A stretch of DNA of 64,000 nucleotides from JAWCNN01 sp038848005 (GTDB taxonomy: Archaea > Thermoproteota > Bathyarchaeia > Bathyarchaeales > Bathycorpusculaceae): positions 62,001-126,000 of the forward strand of contig JAWCNZ010000002.1 of assembly GCA_038848005.1 (NCBI GenBank). The letters are read 5' to 3'. Position 1 is the stretch's first letter. Every line of letters starts with the position of its first letter. Positions 24,194-33,802 of the stretch are shown here, one piece after another. Position numbers and translations under genes: made by a program. Below the pieces are notes generated by a model, which saw nothing but the letters and a program-made list of their open reading frames with translations, was not told the DNA's origin and did no database searches.

Positions 24194-25582
24194 TTATTTG
24201 CGAATGAAATTTTCGGCTGGAAGGGTTTCCACTTTCATTCCAAGCCTTGCCAAATCACCTAAATTTTCAACACAGCCAATGCTTGCGTCAATGTTGTGAT
24301 GTTTGGGATGTGCCCACATGTGGCTTGGTGCCAAATTAAACTGTAATGGAATTTCTGGTGGTATGCCAAATTTTTCCTTGAAACTGCTCATTAATAAACC
24401 AGTGTTGTATGCATACCGCACTGTGATGTAGCTTTTCACAAGTTGTGAAGCGCCAAAAGCGCCTATGCCATGCCACAAAGCGGCGTTTTCAGGCGAAGCC
24501 AACATGTAAAGGAAAAATTGTGGGGAAGACGGCGTTTCTGCATAATTGTAATTCACAAGTTTTTCGCCTTCAACCGTGAAGTGGTCGTCAGCTTCTGCTA
24601 TGCTTATGTCTGATGGGTCTATTGCGTTTGGATAAAGCGGAGAAGTCACATAATCCACCTTAACGCTTTTAAGCGCTGCTCCACTGAAGTAAATTTTCCC
24701 TTTAACAGCACGTTTGGAGCCATAACCCCGTCGTGAATGCGGAACAGTTAACAGTGTTGTTCGACTTTTTATGCTTCTACCAACGCAATTATACAAAAAC
24801 TCAACAACTCCATAATCTTTATGTGCTTCACGCATAATCTGATGCAACAACCCATCAGATTTTTCGCTTTTTAAAACAGCGAGTGGCATGCGCATCGCGT
24901 ACAAGTCAAGGTTTATCCCGAAAGCTTCTGAAAATTTTTCCATAAACTCATATTTCACAGCGTCCACCACATCCATGTAATCGCCGTATGCATGAAGATA
25001 CCGCCCAACCGTTTCTATTTCCGCCATACTAATCAATGAACCCTCATACTTCCGCACAAATTTCTGATCTATTGCAAGCTTTTCCGTTTTCACCGTGGCA
25101 ACTGGAAAGGCGCTTTGCCCGCTGGCAACTATTGACTCTTTAAGCGGATTCATGGAGTACCTGTCAGGTTCAATATCGTCTGTATTAAGCAGAAAAGGCA
25201 AGATTAATCCTTCTGGAGGTTTTTTCAATCTCTCGCATATTGCGTCAACGTCTCGGCTGTCAACTTCGTGAAGCCCAACAGCGTAAAAGTGGTTGCCACA
25301 AGCCTCCAAAAGCCTAGCGGCAATTATTCCCTGAACCTCTTCAACGGTTAACTGCGGATTTGAATATTCAACTGAACTTCTTAGGAAAAAATGTCCGCCG
25401 TCAACTGACACGTCAAATTTTCGCCCATTTTTGAAATAAAACAAGCGAATGCTTTTATTTTTGTTTAAATCGTTCTTTTCTTTGAATTTAGATAGTTCCC
25501 TCACAAGCGTTTCAACGCATTGCCAAGAACTTTTAAGGAAATCTGTAACAAGCATCCTCGCTAAATCGTCAGGCATACCCAT
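24194..25582 (-). CDS. protein of unknown function, 462 residues
   Basis: I do not recognise this family. The protein is soluble, with no signal peptide or membrane segment. Visible conserved-looking stretches are VDGGHFFLRS, ESIVASGQSAFPVAT, VPHSRRGYGSKRAVKG and, near the end, APSHMWAHPKHHNIDASIGC, rich in His and possibly metal-binding. The ATG at 25582 shares bases with the stop of the upstream acetyltransferase gene (TGATG) and has an AGAGAGG ribosome site, so the two proteins are made together. A function in one pathway with the acetyltransferase is likely but unnamed. Confidence 0.8.
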   Translation of the reverse strand: MGMPDDLARMLVTDFLKSSWQCVETLVRELSKFKEKNDLNKNKSIRLFYFKNGRKFDVSVDGGHFFLRSSVEYSNPQLTVEEVQGIIAARLLEACGNHFYAVGLHEVDSRDVDAICERLKKPPEGLILPFLLNTDDIEPDRYSMNPLKESIVASGQSAFPVATVKTEKLAIDQKFVRKYEGSLISMAEIETVGRYLHAYGDYMDVVDAVKYEFMEKFSEAFGINLDLYAMRMPLAVLKSEKSDGLLHQIMREAHKDYGVVEFLYNCVGRSIKSRTTLLTVPHSRRGYGSKRAVKGKIYFSGAALKSVKVDYVTSPLYPNAIDPSDISIAEADDHFTVEGEKLVNYNYAETPSSPQFFLYMLASPENAALWHGIGAFGASQLVKSYITVRYAYNTGLLMSSFKEKFGIPPEIPLQFNLAPSHMWAHPKHHNIDASIGCVENLGDLARLGMKVETLPAENFIRK

Positions 25583-26421
25583 CAACCTCTCTCTAGGGAT
25601 TCAGCCACGTAAACGCAGTCTTTTAGGTTTGCCTGTTTTAAAAACATTCTTGCAACATCAAAACATTCTTTAAACCCAAAGTTGACAAGAAACTCTCTTA
25701 GGGTTGATTCATTTTTCGGGATGCACAGCGTTGCGTGGTAGCCGTTGATTTGGTTAAAAACAGTTTTGATTAGATCTATGGCAATTTGGCTATGTTCCCT
25801 ATTGCAGATTAACGGTCCTATTTCTGCTAAACCATCATAAATCTTCGCCATAACATAACCGCATATCCGCCCGTTCTCAGCATAAAAATAGCATAAACTC
25901 TTTATTTTATGGAATATAGCTTCTAAAAGTTTTTTTCTCGAAGCGTTTAGGCATAGGCTGTCGTAAGCGATTATTTGCTGTAAATCCTCCGCTTTTGCCC
26001 TTTTAATGTTTGATTCAACATGTATTTTGCGGGTTTTTCCCTCCAAAACCGTGAATGTGGCATCGTATTTGAAGCCGAACCTCCCATAAAACCGCACTGC
26101 TTCCAAGTAAGCATATAAACCAACGTTTTCCGCGCCTTTGCCGGTCAAGTAGTTAATGGCGTGTCTAACCAGCTGGGAAGCCCCGCCCCTTCGCCTATGC
26201 TTTTCCTCTACAATTAGGGTTCCAAGCCAGCCCAGCCGCCCAAAACTTATGGAAGTTATAATCCCAATTTTTTCAGAACCGCTGAAAAGCGTAAAACAGC
26301 CTTCTGGCTCCAATTCAGTCATAAACTGGAAATCTTCTTCCACAAAACCCCAATTTCTAGTGTCGGTTAAGCGAACAGCAAAACCATAATCTTCAGCGGA
26401 CATTTTACAAACATGAAACAT
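25582..26421 (-). CDS. GNAT-family N-acetyltransferase
   Basis: The 279-residue protein has an N-terminal GNAT domain with the acetyl-CoA loop EEKHRRRGGASQLVRHAI (about residues 72-89) and GFKYDAT at the domain end. A second, weaker GNAT-like half follows (about 140-270). The acceptor is unknown. It is translationally coupled to the unknown 462-residue protein, which may be its substrate or partner. Confidence 0.78.
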   Translation of the reverse strand: MFHVCKMSAEDYGFAVRLTDTRNWGFVEEDFQFMTELEPEGCFTLFSGSEKIGIITSISFGRLGWLGTLIVEEKHRRRGGASQLVRHAINYLTGKGAENVGLYAYLEAVRFYGRFGFKYDATFTVLEGKTRKIHVESNIKRAKAEDLQQIIAYDSLCLNASRKKLLEAIFHKIKSLCYFYAENGRICGYVMAKIYDGLAEIGPLICNREHSQIAIDLIKTVFNQINGYHATLCIPKNESTLREFLVNFGFKECFDVARMFLKQANLKDCVYVAESLERG

Positions 26422-26571
26422 GCTTTTCCCTTAAACTGTAAATTCCAAATTCATAAACTTTTATCTTTAAATTATCCCTTTATGACTGGAAAATTTTCAC
26501 GTTTATCCATAAAAGGTGTTGTTGAAGTAGCGTAAAAAAGATAAAGAAGGGTTTTCGCAATAACCAATTGT

Positions 26572-28707
26572 ATGGATGAGGTTAGACTTATCGTTTCTGA
26601 GGCTTCCACAAGGGATGTTGGAAGAAAGATAGCCAGAATTTCAATGAAAGCTATGAGGGAGCTTGGCGTTTCGTCAGGAGATGTTATTGAAATCGTTGGA
26701 AAGCGCTCCACATGCGCCATTGTTTGGCCGTTGAGTTCTGCGGAAAGAGAAGATTTAATAAGCGTTGACGGGCTTCTGAGAAAAAGCGCTGGAGTATCCC
26801 TCAACGACTATGTTAATGTTAGAAAGGCCACCGTGAAAGAGGCTAAGTCTATAACGCTTTCACCAAGCGGATACAGACTCAGCGGGTTAGACGAGGACTT
26901 TGGTGTACATGTGAAATCTCTCCTTACAGATAAGCCCTACATGGTTGGAGATTACATTTCAATTCCAATATTTGGAGGAAACCCAATATACTTCAATGTG
27001 GTTTCAACAAAGCCAAAGGGGATAGTTATAGTTTCAGACAACACGAAGGTTGAGGTTTTAGAGCAACCCCAAGAGGCTGTAACTGGACGTCCAATAGTGA
27101 CATACGAGGACATTGGAGGATTAAACGAAGAAGTTCAAAGGATTAGAGAAATGGTGGAACTACCTCTTAGGCATCCAGAGCTCTTCGAAAGGCTTGGGAT
27201 AGAGCCTCCAAAGGGGGTGTTGCTTCATGGACCGCCGGGATGCGGCAAGACTTTGCTGGCTAAGGCTGTTGCAAACGAGGCTGAAGCCAACTTTTACTCG
27301 ATAAACGGTCCAGAAATAATGAGCAAGTTTTACGGGGAATCTGAAGCTAGGCTTAGAGAAATTTTCCAGCAAGCCCAACAGAACGCTCCAAGCATAATAT
27401 TCATCGATGAAGTGGACGCCATAGCCCCGAAAAGGGAAGAGGTAAGCGGAGAAGTTGAGAAAAGGGTTGTGTCCCAGCTTCTCACGTTAATGGATGGTCT
27501 TCAGTCTAGAGGGCAACTCGTTGTTATAGCGGCAACAAACAGGCCTAACGCTGTAGATCCAGCCCTAAGAAGGCCTGGAAGGTTTGACAGAGAGATAGAA
27601 ATAGGGATTCCCGACAGGAAGGGTAGACTTGAAATATTGCAGATTCACACTCGAAACATGCCGCTGGACAACGACGTAAGTTTAGAGAGGATTGCCGATA
27701 TAACTTACGGATACACGGGCGCCGATCTCGCAGCGCTATGCAAGGAAGCCGCAATGAAGGCTCTGCGCAGGTACATCACTAAAATAGACTTGGAAATGGA
27801 GAGGATACCGCCCGAAGTGTTGAAGGAAATGCATGTTAAATATGAGGATTTCATGAGCGCATACAGGGATATAGTGCCAACAGCCATGAGAGAAGTATAC
27901 ATTGAAACGCCGAACGTGCATTGGGAAGACGTTGGAGGTTTAGATGACGTTAAACAAAAGCTCAAGGAAATGGTTGAATGGCCGCTTAAGAATCCGGAAA
28001 AGTTCAAGAAAATAGGGATTAAACCTCCGAAGGGTATACTCCTTTACGGCCCTCCGGGATGTGGAAAAACCTTGATTGCAAAGGCTGTGGCAACGGAAAG
28101 CGGAGCGAACTTCATATCCATAAGAGGCCCAGAAGTTTTTTCCAAATGGGTTGGAGAGTCAGAAAGAGCTGTAAGGGAGATTTTCCGCAAAGCCAGAATG
28201 GCAGCTCCATCAATAATTTTCATTGACGAAATAGACTCCATAGCATCAAAAAGGGAGCTTAGCCTCGGAGACTCAGCCGTTACTGAAAGGGTTATAAGCC
28301 AACTTTTAACCGAAATGGATGGGCTAGTAGCCCTAGAAAACGTGGCTGTTTTGGCTGCAACAAACAAGCCCCACTTGATCGATGATGCCTTGTTAAGGCC
28401 AGGCCGCTTCGATTATCTTGTCTATGTTCCGAAACCAGACCGCAAAGCTAGACTTGAAATACTCAAAGTGCACACGAGAAATATGCCCTTGCAAGGGGTA
28501 AACCTTGAAGAAATAAGCGAAAAAACAGAGGGTTTTTCTGGGGCAGACCTTGAAGCTTTATGTAGAGAGGCGGGGTTAAACGCTATAAGAAAAGATGTTG
28601 ACAAAGTTACGGCTGAAGACTTCCAAGAAGCCCTTCAAAAAATCAAGCCGAGCATAACGCCTCAAGCGGAAAACAGATATAAACTATTCGAGCAAAGAAA
28701 AGAATAA
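26572..28707 (+). CDS. CDC48/VAT-type AAA+ ATPase
   Basis: The 711-residue protein has the N-terminal double-psi beta-barrel domain (about 1-170) and two AAA domains, each with Walker A GPPGCGKTL and Walker B FIDEVDAIAPKR or FIDEIDSIASKR. Both domains keep the arginine finger GRFD region. It works as a hexameric unfoldase that passes proteins to the proteasome. Length is slightly shorter than Thermoplasma VAT, with a short C-terminal tail. Confidence 0.96.
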   Translation: MDEVRLIVSEASTRDVGRKIARISMKAMRELGVSSGDVIEIVGKRSTCAIVWPLSSAEREDLISVDGLLRKSAGVSLNDYVNVRKATVKEAKSITLSPSGYRLSGLDEDFGVHVKSLLTDKPYMVGDYISIPIFGGNPIYFNVVSTKPKGIVIVSDNTKVEVLEQPQEAVTGRPIVTYEDIGGLNEEVQRIREMVELPLRHPELFERLGIEPPKGVLLHGPPGCGKTLLAKAVANEAEANFYSINGPEIMSKFYGESEARLREIFQQAQQNAPSIIFIDEVDAIAPKREEVSGEVEKRVVSQLLTLMDGLQSRGQLVVIAATNRPNAVDPALRRPGRFDREIEIGIPDRKGRLEILQIHTRNMPLDNDVSLERIADITYGYTGADLAALCKEAAMKALRRYITKIDLEMERIPPEVLKEMHVKYEDFMSAYRDIVPTAMREVYIETPNVHWEDVGGLDDVKQKLKEMVEWPLKNPEKFKKIGIKPPKGILLYGPPGCGKTLIAKAVATESGANFISIRGPEVFSKWVGESERAVREIFRKARMAAPSIIFIDEIDSIASKRELSLGDSAVTERVISQLLTEMDGLVALENVAVLAATNKPHLIDDALLRPGRFDYLVYVPKPDRKARLEILKVHTRNMPLQGVNLEEISEKTEGFSGADLEALCREAGLNAIRKDVDKVTAEDFQEALQKIKPSITPQAENRYKLFEQRKE

Positions 28708-28905
28708 ATTATGTTGAAAAGAGCTGAAAATTGCATTTAACTATTTTCGGGTTTTTCCAAGGCTTCTCAGGAAGACGGTTTGAGTTTGGAATAAAACTTT
28801 TATCTGCAAAGCACAAAAACTAGAGGAGACTAGCAATTCTGCACTTTGAAAGCCCTAGCAAAATTGAAGCTGTACATAAACGCCGTGACGCCCGAGTGAA
28901 AAGAC

Positions 28906-29445
28906 ATGGGTAATCCGCAGTTAAACGTTGAAATAACACGTAAAGCCAAAATTACAACTTACCCCTTCACTGAATATTTCAAAGGCTTCGAAAAGGTTGA
29001 AGCTGTAAGGCGAATTTTCGGCGAGAAAACCGAGGATGTTCTGCGCAATTTAAGGGTTGAATTTGTTGGGAGACGGGGTTACATGGGCGTCAGCGACGAA
29101 GACGGACACTTATTTATAAGCGCATCCTACCTAAACAACGGAGATTTAATTGACATTTACCTCGACATTATCCACGAGCTGGTACACGTAAAACAGTTCA
29201 TGGATGGAAAAGAGCTTTTCGACGAGCGGTACGGCTACGTGGACAGACCAACAGAAATAGAGGCTTACCGCATAACAGTCGAAGAAGCACGGCGTTTGGG
29301 GTTAAGCAACAAAAGAATACTGGAATATTTAAAAACGGAGTGGATAACCGAAAAAGACCTGAAACGGCTGGCTAAAACCATCGGCGTAAAATACACACAA
29401 GACGAAAAAGCGGAAAAGACGCCTACAACCCAACAAGCAATTTAG
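28906..29445 (+). CDS. small HExxH putative zinc metallopeptidase
   Basis: The 179-residue protein has IIHELVHVKQF (about residues 86-96), the zincin HExxH helix, and TEIEAYR about 25 residues later with a possible third ligand Glu. Family and substrate are unknown to me. The 198 bases upstream hold a possible TATA box (ACTTTTATC, about 28795) and a long leader with small hairpins, but no clear RNA gene. Its last 23 bases overlap the convergent maturation protease gene. Confidence 0.7.
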   Translation: MGNPQLNVEITRKAKITTYPFTEYFKGFEKVEAVRRIFGEKTEDVLRNLRVEFVGRRGYMGVSDEDGHLFISASYLNNGDLIDIYLDIIHELVHVKQFMDGKELFDERYGYVDRPTEIEAYRITVEEARRLGLSNKRILEYLKTEWITEKDLKRLAKTIGVKYTQDEKAEKTPTTQQAI

Positions 29446-29923
29446 ACAAGGTTTCTGTAACCTTTTCTGCATAAAATTCAAGCTCAACGGTTAATCCCTC
29501 TCCGAAATCGGTTTTGTTCGGCTGTATCAACAACAAAGCAATTTTCGCCCCACAAGTTTTGGCGATGTACTCGCAGAACATCCGCAGTGGAAGCATATGC
29601 GACGTAAAGGCTGGAAAACTGGTTAACTCCTCTGGATTCACAAGCTTCGTCATTCCAGGTTTTAAACCCAAAACCGCAGCGTCTATGAGGAGGATATGCG
29701 TCGGGTTAAACTCCAATATTTGTTGTAAGGCGTTTTCTGGAACGGTTTCGCATTCGACAAGCAAAACTTTGCTGGAAACTTTTCCACGTAGTTTTTGGAC
29801 GATTTTGACGCCGACGTAATCGTCCATGCGGATGGGATTGCCAACCCCCGCTACAACAACCCTTTCAGCATCAGAAAACCACTTCTTCAACTTTTTTTCC
29901 AACAAAACTAAACTGTCCATCAT
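29423..29923 (-). CDS. hydrogenase maturation endopeptidase (HycI/FrhD family)
   Basis: The 166-residue protein has the family start GVGNPIRMDDYVG with the Ni-sensing Asp, ILLIDAAVLG with the second acidic ligand and TSHMLPL with the His. It trims the C-terminal tail of a NiFe hydrogenase large subunit after nickel insertion. It overlaps the large-subunit gene by four bases, so that subunit, whose tail past the final His is 25 residues, is its client. Confidence 0.92.
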   Translation of the reverse strand: MMDSLVLLEKKLKKWFSDAERVVVAGVGNPIRMDDYVGVKIVQKLRGKVSSKVLLVECETVPENALQQILEFNPTHILLIDAAVLGLKPGMTKLVNPEELTSFPAFTSHMLPLRMFCEYIAKTCGAKIALLLIQPNKTDFGEGLTVELEFYAEKVTETLSKLLVGL

Positions 29924-31374
29924 CGCCGCACGGTTTTAACCAGTTTCTTTTCGTGGTTGTAAATGTTAACTGTTAATGGCATCTGTCCAAAAGCGAAGTG
30001 GGTGGCGCATCCAAAACACGGGTCGTAAGCCCTAAAAGCCATCTCAACCATGTTAAGCAAGCCCTCATCAACTTTTCCGCCGTGAATTAGGCTTTTCGCC
30101 GCATCCCTCACGGACATGCAAATAGCCGGATAATTATTGGTGGTGGCGACAATCAAATTCACATCTTTAACCAAAGCGTCTCCGTCTAAAACGTAATGAT
30201 GAATTAAAGTGCCCCTTGCAGCCTCGACAACGCCTACGCCTTCGCTTGGCTCGTTTGGTTTTGCACGCACGTTTCCGCTTGTGATTTCAGGGTCTCTGCT
30301 CAACTCCAAAGCTTTTTCCGCTGCGTACTGCAACTCAACAAGCCTTGCCCAGTGAAAAGCCAAAGTGTTATGCACTGGTTTTCCGCCTAAGGTTTTATAC
30401 ATAAACTCATATTCCGCCTGCGCCAACGGCGTGGTTAGTCCCTCCGAAGCGTTAAGCCTAGCCAAAGGACCTACACGGTATATGCCGCTTTCAGAACCGT
30501 CGACAAAGCCTTTCCACCCAACCTTTTTCAGGTATGGCATTTTCGAGTAAGTCCAAGGTTCAACATGCTCGGCTACGTGGTCTAAATAATCCTTCGCTTC
30601 GAATTTGATGAATTCTTCGCCGTTCGGTGCAACCACGCGGATTTTGCCGTCGTAAAAGTTCACTTTGTTGTGTTCGTCAACCAAACCCATATAATAAGTT
30701 TTAAGCGTGTAACTTTGATTTTTAATTAAATCCACGTATTTGCTGTTGCCCAAAACAACTTCGTGAAACAGTTTAAGCGTGAACTGAGCGAAATTCACGG
30801 TGGATTCAGCCATCCGTTCAATTTCAGCGCGTTTTTCTTCGCTTAACGGTTTGGACACGCCGCCGGGCAAACCGCAGACTGGATGTGTAGCCTTTCCACC
30901 TATAAGCTCAGTCATCCTCTGTCCATAGGCTCTGTGTTTAATGACTTCTTTGCCTATGTCTATGCCAACCTTTTCAATAACGCCTAAAATGTTGCGTTTT
31001 TCAGGCGGAGCGTCTGGACCAACCACGAAGTCTGGACCGCCAAGATAATAAAAATGCAATGTGTGGTCGTAAATGATGTAGGCGGCATACATTAACTCCC
31101 GAAGTTTTTTAGCTGTGGACGGCGGTTCAACGTTGAACGCCATGTCCAAAGCCTTTGCAGAAGCAAAATGATGTGCAACTGGACAAACTCCACAGATTCT
31201 TGTGGTTAAAATCGGCATTAACTCGGCTTTTCTTCCAACACAAAACTTTTCGAAGCCCCTAAGCTCCGGAATCTTCAAATAGGCGTTTTCCACTTCGCCT
31301 TGCTCGTTAAGGAAGATGGAGATGCTGCCGTGCCCCTCAAGCCGTGTAATTGGGTCTATGAGGATCTCCCGCAT
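29920..31374 (-). CDS. mvhA: F420-non-reducing-type [NiFe] hydrogenase large subunit (group 3)
   Basis: The 484-residue protein has RICGVCP (Cys61, Cys64) and DPCFGCATH (Cys453, Cys456), the four Ni ligands, with no selenocysteine. The N-terminal ITRLEGHG is the usual large-subunit opening. A 25-residue tail after His459 should be cut by the adjacent protease. With MvhG and MvhD it splits H2 in the cytoplasm and passes electrons to HdrA. Among group 3, the context (MvhD and HdrABC) points to 3c. Confidence 0.94.
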   Translation of the reverse strand: MREILIDPITRLEGHGSISIFLNEQGEVENAYLKIPELRGFEKFCVGRKAELMPILTTRICGVCPVAHHFASAKALDMAFNVEPPSTAKKLRELMYAAYIIYDHTLHFYYLGGPDFVVGPDAPPEKRNILGVIEKVGIDIGKEVIKHRAYGQRMTELIGGKATHPVCGLPGGVSKPLSEEKRAEIERMAESTVNFAQFTLKLFHEVVLGNSKYVDLIKNQSYTLKTYYMGLVDEHNKVNFYDGKIRVVAPNGEEFIKFEAKDYLDHVAEHVEPWTYSKMPYLKKVGWKGFVDGSESGIYRVGPLARLNASEGLTTPLAQAEYEFMYKTLGGKPVHNTLAFHWARLVELQYAAEKALELSRDPEITSGNVRAKPNEPSEGVGVVEAARGTLIHHYVLDGDALVKDVNLIVATTNNYPAICMSVRDAAKSLIHGGKVDEGLLNMVEMAFRAYDPCFGCATHFAFGQMPLTVNIYNHEKKLVKTVRR

Positions 31375-32355
31375 TTACCTTAACACCTTCCTCCTAAGGA
31401 TTGAAGCCGGCAAAGAATACATGTAAAAAGTTCCAACGGGATCTTTAATTTGGCTAATCAATTGTTCAACGTCTTCTTCGGAAAACTTTTCTTGTTCCTC
31501 TTCCAAGCCAAGTATGGAAGCCAAAGCGCTTATCATGGCTGCGCCTTGCTCAGGCGCGTTGGGACACGGTCCACCACAGCCCGTGCAGGGCATATCCACA
31601 GTTAAACACTGCGCGCCGCATCCGCTTCGGGTTGCAGGTCCCATACAAATTATGCCTTGCTCCAACAGGCATTTTTCAGGTTCAGGCACTTTCTCGTAAA
31701 CACGGTATATCCGCGAAATTTTCTTGTTCTCCTTTTTCCGTGGACATTCGTCGCACACTGACTTTAACGGGGCAAGCACTGAACCTTTAGGCGGCAACTC
31801 ATTTTTGGCTATGGCTTCAAAAGCGTTTATTATAAGTTTGACTGGTGGTGGACAGCCCGGCAGGTAATAGTCCACGTTAACTGTTTGATTTAAAGTTTTA
31901 ACAGCGTCGTAAAATTCTGGAATTTTTAGTGTGCCCTCTTTAACTTTGGTTTCGGTTTGTGGAACAACGCCGTCTGGGTTTGTAACCGATTTGCCCTGCA
32001 AATAAACCGCCGTGAAAATTTCTTTGCGGCTGTGAAGGTTCGCCAAGCCGGGCACGCACCCCTCGTGAGCGCAAGAACCAAAAGCAACAAGCACTTTTGA
32101 TTTTCGCCTCAAAAGTTCAGCAATATGCACTTGTTCACTGTTTCTTACGGAACCGTTGAAAAAGCAAAAGTCTATGTATTTGTCTGGCATAGCCTCAACA
32201 TCTTTGTATTTGATGTCCATCGCCGCAGGCCAGAAAACAATGTCTGCAAACTGCATTACATCCAATAATTTTTCGTTTGTGTCTAAAACTGCAATTTCGC
32301 AGCCGCCGCAGCTTGCAGCCCAATAAAACGCAAACTTCAGTTTTTTCTTTTCCAT
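31375..32355 (-). CDS. mvhG: [NiFe] hydrogenase small subunit, MvhG type
   Basis: The 326-residue protein has the proximal-cluster Cys pair SCGGCE near the N-terminus, then FGSCAHEGC and PGCPPP. More Cys-rich stretches follow (CDECPRKK, CMGPATRSGCGAQC, CTGCGGPCP) for two further [4Fe-4S] clusters. This three-cluster relay without signal peptide is that of soluble group 3 enzymes. It carries electrons from the NiFe site to MvhD. It lies directly upstream of mvhA with no gap. Confidence 0.93.
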   Translation of the reverse strand: MEKKKLKFAFYWAASCGGCEIAVLDTNEKLLDVMQFADIVFWPAAMDIKYKDVEAMPDKYIDFCFFNGSVRNSEQVHIAELLRRKSKVLVAFGSCAHEGCVPGLANLHSRKEIFTAVYLQGKSVTNPDGVVPQTETKVKEGTLKIPEFYDAVKTLNQTVNVDYYLPGCPPPVKLIINAFEAIAKNELPPKGSVLAPLKSVCDECPRKKENKKISRIYRVYEKVPEPEKCLLEQGIICMGPATRSGCGAQCLTVDMPCTGCGGPCPNAPEQGAAMISALASILGLEEEQEKFSEEDVEQLISQIKDPVGTFYMYSLPASILRRKVLR

Positions 32356-33248
32356 TAGCTTCCGCCTTTTTGTATTTGATTTAAAAGTTCAGCGGGTTTT
32401 ACTCTAAGCTCGTTTAATCCAAGCTCTTCCGGCGGGAAACCCATCGCCAAACCTAACAGTTGCGGATAATGAAGCACCGGCACGCCGAATTTTTCGTTGA
32501 AGGTTCTTTCTATGCGGGGCTGGTTCACGTCAAACATCATGTGACAGAACGGACACACCGTGACCAGCGCTTGGGCTTTCACGTCTCTTATATGCACAAG
32601 TTTTTCCCGTGCCATCTGAAATGGAATTTCCTCGTTCACGCCGATTATTGGGTTGCCGCAGCACTCCGTCTCATCCATATAGTCTAAGCATTCAGCACCC
32701 GTCAGCCTAATCAGGTTTTTGAGCGTTGTGGGGTTTTCTGGGTTGTCGCCGTGGCCAACATACTTTGCTGGTCGAACAAGGTGGCAACCTGAATGTTGCG
32801 CCACACGAAGCCCAGTTAAAGGCTTTTTAACAGCGTCCTTAATTCTTTCGAAGCCCACGTCTTCCGCGAGCACGTGCACTAAATGTTTAACTTCTATTTT
32901 TCCAGTGAATTCCATGCCTATGGCTTTCAGGTACCCATTAACTTTTTCCCGCAAATGTTTGTCTTCTTTTAAAAGTTTGTTTGTTTCGTTTAGGCTGCAG
33001 AAACATCCGTTGCACAACGCTAAAATGTTTAAGCCTTGTTTCTCGGCTAAGCAGAGGTTCCGCGCAGCCAACGTCAACATTAAATCGTGGTTTATTGCGT
33101 CCATGGGATAACCGCAACAGCTAAACTCGGACAAGTCAACAAGCTCAACGCCGAGTTTATCCAAAACTTTTCTTGTGGAAATTTCGTAGCTTGAAAGCCT
33201 ATAGGGGATGACGCAGCCCAAAAACACCAGATATTTTTGTGTTGCCAT
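32355..33248 (-). CDS. hdrB: heterodisulfide reductase subunit B (two CCG domains)
   Basis: The 297-residue protein has two CCG modules: FLGC...SCCGYP...CNGC and HSGC...ECCGNP...CPFC. Each binds a non-cubane [4Fe-4S] cluster in HdrB. In methanogens HdrB reduces the CoM-CoB heterodisulfide; in a cell without mcr in view, another disulfide or thiol carrier is likely. Start and stop overlap the neighbours by one base, showing a tight operon. Confidence 0.94.
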   Translation of the reverse strand: MATQKYLVFLGCVIPYRLSSYEISTRKVLDKLGVELVDLSEFSCCGYPMDAINHDLMLTLAARNLCLAEKQGLNILALCNGCFCSLNETNKLLKEDKHLREKVNGYLKAIGMEFTGKIEVKHLVHVLAEDVGFERIKDAVKKPLTGLRVAQHSGCHLVRPAKYVGHGDNPENPTTLKNLIRLTGAECLDYMDETECCGNPIIGVNEEIPFQMAREKLVHIRDVKAQALVTVCPFCHMMFDVNQPRIERTFNEKFGVPVLHYPQLLGLAMGFPPEELGLNELRVKPAELLNQIQKGGS

Positions 33249-33802
33249 CAGCCCTTCACCCTTTCAAAAGTTTTGGCGTTTTCAAAAATTTTCGCTGAAC
33301 CAGTAACCTCGAATATTTTTGCGATTTCAGCCATGTTTGGCTTCGGTAATGGTGGAAGCCCAAGCTCAACCCGTTTTTTGTGACGTGACTCCACGATTTC
33401 ATATACATAACCGCCCTTCAGCAAGTTGGCGGCGAGTTCCTTGTAAACCAACGGCATAACACCTTTTTCCTTCACCGCCAAATTCCGCAAAACGCGCACG
33501 ACGCCAGCGATTTCCAAGCCTTGTGGACAATGGTCAACGCATGTGAAACATGACGTGCAAAGCCAAAGAGCCTCGTTTGAAAGAAGCCGTTCCTTCAAGC
33601 CTAGCTGCACCATCCTCGCTATTTTTCGGGGCTTGTAAAAATCGCTGAACCGTGATATTGGGCAGTCAGCCGTGCATGTTCCACATTGGAAACAAAGCAT
33701 AATCTTTTCTGCGCCGTGCAACCGGCTCATTTCATACTTGAATTTTGGGTTTAATTCCTCAGCTTTTATTACGCTTGCAGTTTGCTCTTGTGTTTCACTC
33801 AT
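33248..33802 (-). CDS. hdrC: heterodisulfide reductase subunit C
   Basis: The 184-residue protein has two [4Fe-4S] motifs, CFQCGTCTADCP and CTSCFTCVDHCP, typical of HdrC, which links HdrA to HdrB. The ATG at 33802 (MSETQ) is chosen because GGAGG lies eight bases upstream. The ATG at 33817 would put that ribosome site inside the gene. Confidence 0.93.
   Translation of the reverse strand: MSETQEQTASVIKAEELNPKFKYEMSRLHGAEKIMLCFQCGTCTADCPISRFSDFYKPRKIARMVQLGLKERLLSNEALWLCTSCFTCVDHCPQGLEIAGVVRVLRNLAVKEKGVMPLVYKELAANLLKGGYVYEIVESRHKKRVELGLPPLPKPNMAEIAKIFEVTGSAKIFENAKTFERVKG

Noticed and set aside
28708..28905. Possible small RNA (C/D-box or kink-turn) in the leader of the HExxH gene
   Set aside because: Short hairpins such as CTAG-AGGAGA-CTAG exist, but complete C and D boxes or a convincing kink-turn were not found.
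29920..31374. Selenocysteine in the hydrogenase large subunit
   Set aside because: Both Ni-binding pairs are encoded by ordinary Cys codons and there is no in-frame TGA.
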